Below, in pieces: positions 6,204-8,799 of a DNA stretch of 8,799 nucleotides. How positions within the stretch are numbered: position 1 is the stretch's first letter; each line of letters opens with the position of its first letter. A model generated the notes under the pieces. That model was not told where the DNA came from. It searched no databases and saw nothing but the letters and a program-made list of their open reading frames with translations. Position numbers and translations under genes: made by a program. Source of the stretch: Actinomycetes bacterium (lineage in GTDB: Bacteria > Actinomycetota > Actinomycetes > Mycobacteriales > Mycobacteriaceae); assembly GCA_023388385.1 (NCBI GenBank), contig JAEWGK010000197.1:1-8799 (forward strand). The letters are read 5' to 3'.

Positions 6204-7862
6204 CTACATCCTCTCCGGCGCGGTGACGCCGAGCAGGCCGAGGGCGTTGGCGAGGGTGACGCGGGTGGCCTCCGCCAACGCGAAGCGGGCGACGTGCAGG
6301 TCCGCGACGTCCTCGCCGACCTTCGGCAGGATCTGGCAGGAGTCGTAGAAGCGGTGGAACGTGCCGGCCAGCGTCTCCGCGTAGCGGGCGACGCGGTGCG
6401 GCTCGCGCAGCTCGGCGGCGGCCTTGACGACGGCCGGGAACTCGCCGAGCGTGCGGATGAGGTCACCCTCGCGGTCGTGCTCGAGCAGACCGTAGTCCGG
6501 CTCCGCGCCCTCGAGGGTCACGCCGGCCTCGGCGGCGCGGCGGCCCAGGGAGCACAGGCGTGCGTGGCCGTACTGCACGTAGTAGACGGGGTTGTCGTTG
6601 GACTGGGACTGCCACAGCTCCATGTCGATGTCCAGGGACGAGTCGACGGAGGAGCGGATGAGCGAGTAGCGGGCGGCGTCGACTCCGATCGCCTCGACCA
6701 GGTCGTCCAGCGTGATGACGGTGCCGGCGCGCTTGGACATGCGCACGGGCTTGCCGTCGCGCACCAGGTTGACCATCTGGCCGATGAGGACCTCGACGGC
6801 ATTCGGGTCGTGGCCCAGCGCCGCGGCTGCCGCGCGCAGGCGCGCGATGTAGCCGTGGTGGTCGGCACCGAGCATGTAGATGCACAGGTCGTGGCCGCGG
6901 GCGATCTTGTCCTCGATGTAGGCGATGTCGCCGGCGATGTACGCCGCGTTGCCGTCGGACTTGATGACGACCCGGTCCTTGTCATCGCCGAAAGCGGTGG
7001 ACTTCAACCACCATGCGCCGTCGGCCTCGTACAGGTTGCCGCCCTCCTTGAGCTGTGCGACGGCTGCGTCGACGGCTCCCGACTCGAACAGCGAGTTCTC
7101 GTGGAAGTAGACGTCGAACTTCGTGCCGAACTCGTGGAGCGTCCGCTTGATGTGCGCGAACATCATCTCCACGCCGCGGGAGCGGAACGTCTCCGCCATC
7201 TCGGCCGCCGGCAGGTCGAGCACGCCGGGCACGTCGGCGACGATCCGCGCGGCGTAGTCGTCGATGTACTCGCCCGCGTAGCCGTCCTCCGGCGTCGGCT
7301 CGCCCTTCGCGGCGGCGATGAGGGAATTGGTGAAGCGGTCGATCTGGGTGCCGTGGTCGTTGAAGTAGTACTCGCGGGTGACCTCGGCGCCGCGGGCGGC
7401 GAGGACGCGGCCCAGCGCGTCGCCGACGGCGGCCCAGCGGGTGCCGCCCAGGTGGATCGGGCCCGTCGGGTTGGCGGAGACGAACTCCAGGTTGACCTTG
7501 CGCCCGGCGTACTCGTCGCCGTGGCCGAAGGACCCGCCGGCGGCCAGGATGTCGCCGACCAGGCGGCCCTGCGCGTCGGCGGCAAGGCGGATGTTGATGA
7601 ACCCGGGGCCGGCGACGGAGACCTCCGCGATCCCGTCCGTCTCCCCGATGCGCTCGGCGAGCCAGCCCGCGACGTCGCGTGGCTTCGCGCCCGCGCGGCC
7701 GGCGGCCTGCATGGCGACGTTGGTGGCGTAGTCGCCGTGCTCGGGGTTGCGGGGGCGCTCGACGACGACCTGCTCGGGCAGCACGCCCGTGTCCAGGTCA
7801 TGCTCCGTGAAGACGTCGACGGCGGCGGCGCGGATCAGCGCGGACAGTTCGGCTGGAGTCAT
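6204..7862 (-). CDS. argS: Arginyl-tRNA synthetase
   Basis: ArgS charges tRNA-Arg with arginine in the cytosol. The 552 residues match the usual class I monomer. Order: the N-terminal Add1 domain with [16 protein letters not shown] (36-51); the HIGH-type signature as HLGG (137-140) in [12 protein letters not shown]; the catalytic-domain block [13 protein letters not shown] (330-342); the KMSKS-equivalent VRMSKRAG (373-380), where ArgRS enzymes normally lack the canonical final form; and the DALR-type anticodon-binding domain, starting near [16 protein letters not shown] (424-439) and running to the C-terminus. The ATG at 7862-7860 is chosen because the family N-terminus begins at MTPAELSAL and a -10 box sits eight bases upstream; further-upstream starts would read through the promoter. 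It is the first gene of the argS-lysA-hom-thrB unit and is divergent from lutA. Confidence 0.97.
   Translation of the reverse strand: MTPAELSALIRAAAVDVFTEHDLDTGVLPEQVVVERPRNPEHGDYATNVAMQAAGRAGAKPRDVAGWLAERIGETDGIAEVSVAGPGFINIRLAADAQGRLVGDILAAGGSFGHGDEYAGRKVNLEFVSANPTGPIHLGGTRWAAVGDALGRVLAARGAEVTREYYFNDHGTQIDRFTNSLIAAAKGEPTPEDGYAGEYIDDYAARIVADVPGVLDLPAAEMAETFRSRGVEMMFAHIKRTLHEFGTKFDVYFHENSLFESGAVDAAVAQLKEGGNLYEADGAWWLKSTAFGDDKDRVVIKSDGNAAYIAGDIAYIEDKIARGHDLCIYMLGADHHGYIARLRAAAAALGHDPNAVEVLIGQMVNLVRDGKPVRMSKRAGTVITLDDLVEAIGVDAARYSLIRSSVDSSLDIDMELWQSQSNDNPVYYVQYGHARLCSLGRRAAEAGVTLEGAEPDYGLLEHDREGDLIRTLGEFPAVVKAAAELREPHRVARYAETLAGTFHRFYDSCQILPKVGEDVADLHVARFALAEATRVTLANALGLLGVTAPERM
6210..6216 (-). 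promoter_or_regulatory. Ribosome binding site of lysA inside the argS end
   Basis: GGAGAGG on the minus strand (6216 to 6210) lies nine bases before the lysA ATG and within the last codons of argS. It supports the ATG at 6200 over downstream starts and suggests lysA can be loaded independently of argS read-through. Confidence 0.6.
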
Positions 7863-7870
7863 GGTTGCCC

Positions 7871-7876
7871 ATCCTA
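7871..7876 (-). promoter_or_regulatory. -10 element for the argS-lysA-hom-thrB operon
   Basis: TAGGAT on the minus strand (7876 to 7871) fits TANNNT and lies eight bases before the argS ATG. The predicted start site is thus at or one to two bases before the start codon, meaning a leaderless or nearly leaderless mRNA. No clear -35 is visible. With so short a 5' end there is no room for a T-box riboswitch or attenuator ahead of argS from this promoter. Confidence 0.55.
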
Positions 7877-7906
7877 GCGGGCGACCCGGCACGCGCTGCC
7901 CCGAGG

Positions 7907-7942
7907 ATCGGGGCGCGAGGGCGCCGCTCGCCCGGCGCCGAT
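7907..7942. repeat. Imperfect dyad in the argS-lutA divergent region
   Basis: ATCGG (7907-7911) pairs with CCGAT (7938-7942), and GCGAG (7915-7919) with CTCGC (7927-7931), with unpaired bases between the two parts. The right half overlaps the expected -35 position of the lut promoter. It could be an operator for a regulator of the divergent genes, but such partial dyads are frequent at this GC content. Confidence 0.25.
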
Positions 7943-7956
7943 GTCGGGTCCGGCCG

Positions 7957-7962
7957 TAGGCT
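7957..7962 (+). promoter_or_regulatory. -10 element for the lut leader ORF and lutA
   Basis: TAGGCT (7957-7962) fits TANNNT and is identical to the box before the acyl-CoA synthetase gene, with the match extending to TAGGCTGGG. Transcription would start around 7969-7970, about six bases before an ATG at 7976 and about 56 bases before lutA. No convincing -35 is seen. Confidence 0.5.
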
Positions 7963-7975
7963 GGGCCCCGCACCC

Positions 7976-8029
7976 ATGAACACCCGCCGCGGACCGCCCT
8001 CCGCGGCCCTACCCCGGAGCCGCCCATGA
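7976..8029 (+). CDS. Possible 17-codon leader ORF overlapping lutA
   Basis: ATG at 7976 opens an ORF encoding [17 protein letters not shown], ending in TGA (8027-8029) that overlaps the lutA ATG as ATGA. The ATG is only about six bases from the predicted transcription start, so it could be translated in leaderless fashion. The lutA ribosome binding site (8016-8019) lies inside it. It carries four Arg and five Pro, both candidates for ribosome slowing, and contains a 7-bp hairpin. The arrangement is typical of translationally coupled leader ORFs, but the peptide is unrecognised and chance cannot be excluded. Confidence 0.35.
   Translation: MNTRRGPPSAALPRSRP
7986..8007 (+). repeat. GC hairpin within the lutA leader
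   Basis: GCCGCGG (7986-7992) and CCGCGGC (8001-8007) are perfect reverse complements around an eight-base loop (7993-8000). The stem sits inside the leader ORF and ends eight bases before the lutA GGAG. A translating ribosome would melt it. There is no T-run after it, so it is more likely to act on translation or mRNA stability than as an intrinsic terminator. Confidence 0.45.
8016..8019 (+). promoter_or_regulatory. Ribosome binding site of lutA
   Basis: GGAG (8016-8019) is six bases before the lutA ATG at 8026 and supports that start, which is also where the family N-terminus (MKVAIFATC) begins. Confidence 0.65.
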
Positions 8030-8799
8030 AGGTCGCGATCTTCGCCACCTGCATCGGGGACGTCATGTTCCCCGGTGCGGTCCAGGCCACCGCATCCGTG
8101 CTCACCCGCCTCGGCTGCGACGTGACGTTCCCGCCCGCCCAGACCTGCTGCGGGCAGATGCACGTCAACACCGGGTACCAGAGGGAGGTCCTGCCGCAGT
8201 TGGACCGGTACGCGGACGCGTTCCTGGATCGATCCATCGACTACGTCGTCGCCCCGTCCGGCTCCTGCGCCGGCGCAGTGCGCGACCAGCACCCGTTCCT
8301 GGCGCGCCGCCACGGCACCGCCGCCCAGGTCGACGCCGCCGACCGCACCGCCGCGAAGACACTGGAGCTGTCGGAGTTCATCGTCGACGTCGCCGGAGTC
8401 ACGGACGTCGGCGCATGGTTCCCCCACCGCGTCACATACCACTCGACCTGCCACAGCCTGCGCGTCCTCCGCGTCGGCGACCGCCCGCGCCGCCTGCTGG
8501 AGGCCGTCGACGGCCTCGAGTTCACCGAGCTGCCGGGTGCCGCGGAGTGCTGCGGCTTCGGCGGCACGTTCAGCGTGAAGAACGCCGCGACGTCGCAGGC
8601 CATGGTCGCCGACAAGACGGCGGCGATCCGCTCCACCGGCGCCGAGTTCGTCACCGCGGGCGACGCGTCGTGCCTCATGAACATCGGCGGCGCCCTCGAC
8701 CGGCAGACCCGCGAGGGGGCCGCCCCCGTGCGCGCGATCCACTACGCCGAGATCCTGGCGTCGACGCGCCGCCGCCCGTGGCGCCCGGCCGACGGGGCC
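8026..8799 (+). CDS. lutA: L-lactate utilisation protein LutA, (Fe-S)-binding CCG-domain protein (3' end cut by window)
   Basis: LutA, with LutB and LutC, forms the iron-sulfur system that oxidises L-lactate to pyruvate, as shown for B. subtilis lutABC (E. coli homologues ykgEFG). All 258 codons are open to the window edge without a stop. Two cysteine-rich CCG modules are complete: C9, TCCGQ (40-44) and C81 in SGSCAG; then C142 in STCHS, ECCGFGG (174-180) and C216 in [10 protein letters not shown]. These would hold [4Fe-4S]-type clusters or a heterodisulfide reductase-like site. The final conserved block IHYAEILA (238-245) corresponds to the C-terminus of B. subtilis LutA (238 residues), so the stop is probably only a few codons beyond the window. 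No signal peptide or membrane segment is seen, so it is cytosolic. lutB and lutC are expected directly downstream. The gene is divergent from argS. Confidence 0.93.
   Translation, partial: MKVAIFATCIGDVMFPGAVQATASVLTRLGCDVTFPPAQTCCGQMHVNTGYQREVLPQLDRYADAFLDRSIDYVVAPSGSCAGAVRDQHPFLARRHGTAAQVDAADRTAAKTLELSEFIVDVAGVTDVGAWFPHRVTYHSTCHSLRVLRVGDRPRRLLEAVDGLEFTELPGAAECCGFGGTFSVKNAATSQAMVADKTAAIRSTGAEFVTAGDASCLMNIGGALDRQTREGAAPVRAIHYAEILASTRRRPWRPADGA

Noticed and set aside
5028..7877. Very long plus-strand open frame opposite argS and lysA
   Set aside because: It is the complement of two well-supported genes; in such GC-rich DNA the frame opposite a gene is often free of stops. The product is a Val/Gly/Asp/Ala-rich string without any domain.
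7863..8025. T-box riboswitch or LldR-type operator (TNGTNNNACNA) upstream of argS or lutA
   Set aside because: The predicted argS transcript starts next to the ATG, leaving no room for a T-box, and I find no match to the LldR pattern.
7863..8237. N-terminal extension of ArgS from upstream in-frame starts
   Set aside because: Extending would cross the argS -10 box and the lutA start; the ArgRS family N-terminus begins at MTPAELSAL (7862).
7798..8742. Minus-strand open frame opposite lutA
   Set aside because: lutA has all its paired cysteine motifs and a ribosome binding site; the opposite frame has neither and runs across the divergent promoters.
1..8799. tRNA/rRNA genes, CRISPR arrays, insertion sequences, phage or defence genes
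   Set aside because: No cloverleaf, regularly spaced repeat, transposase motif or terminal inverted repeat was seen; nearly all the sequence is accounted for by seven housekeeping or catabolic genes.

Overview
The window reads as a very GC-rich (by eye about 70%) actinobacterial chromosome, most likely Corynebacterium or a close relative. Hom, ThrB, LysA and ArgS read almost residue for residue like their Corynebacterium glutamicum counterparts as I remember them. The argS-lysA and hom-thrB pairs, with rho nearby, are also a corynebacterial arrangement. The species cannot be named from the sequence alone.

Layout, left to right. (1) 1-395, minus strand: the first 131 codons of rho, with the Rho N-terminal domain and the start of a disordered, charged insertion. 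(2) 396-791: a gene-free stretch that probably holds a long rho leader (candidate promoter at 722-750, a strong small hairpin, a short ORF overlapping the rho start) and a divergent, apparently leaderless promoter. (3) 792-2516, plus: a FadD/AlkK-like acyl-CoA synthetase with several unusual residues in its nucleotide-binding and A10 signatures. (4) 2517-2536: a 20-base convergent junction with a bulged GC hairpin. (5) 2537-7862, minus: argS-lysA-hom-thrB, packed with gaps of 3 bases, an 11-base overlap, and 3 bases, so it almost certainly forms one transcription unit. (6) 7863-8025: a divergent intergenic region with back-to-back -10 elements. (7) 8026-8799, plus: lutA, the first gene of an L-lactate utilisation (lutABC-type) operon, cut by the window edge close to its natural end.

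How the genes work together. The minus-strand operon links arginyl-tRNA charging (ArgS) with the last step of lysine synthesis (LysA) and two steps of the homoserine/threonine branch (Hom, ThrB). It thus covers both branches of aspartate-semialdehyde metabolism. The acyl-CoA synthetase and LutA belong to carbon uptake and catabolism and sit in opposite orientation on the two flanks.

The coding content is ordinary housekeeping metabolism. I do not see a new defence, mobile or biosynthetic system. The less ordinary signals are regulatory. They are a 17-codon leader ORF that begins next to a -10 box and overlaps the lutA start as ATGA, a long and possibly autoregulatory rho leader, complete fusion of lysA to hom, and a FadD that departs from consensus at conserved positions.
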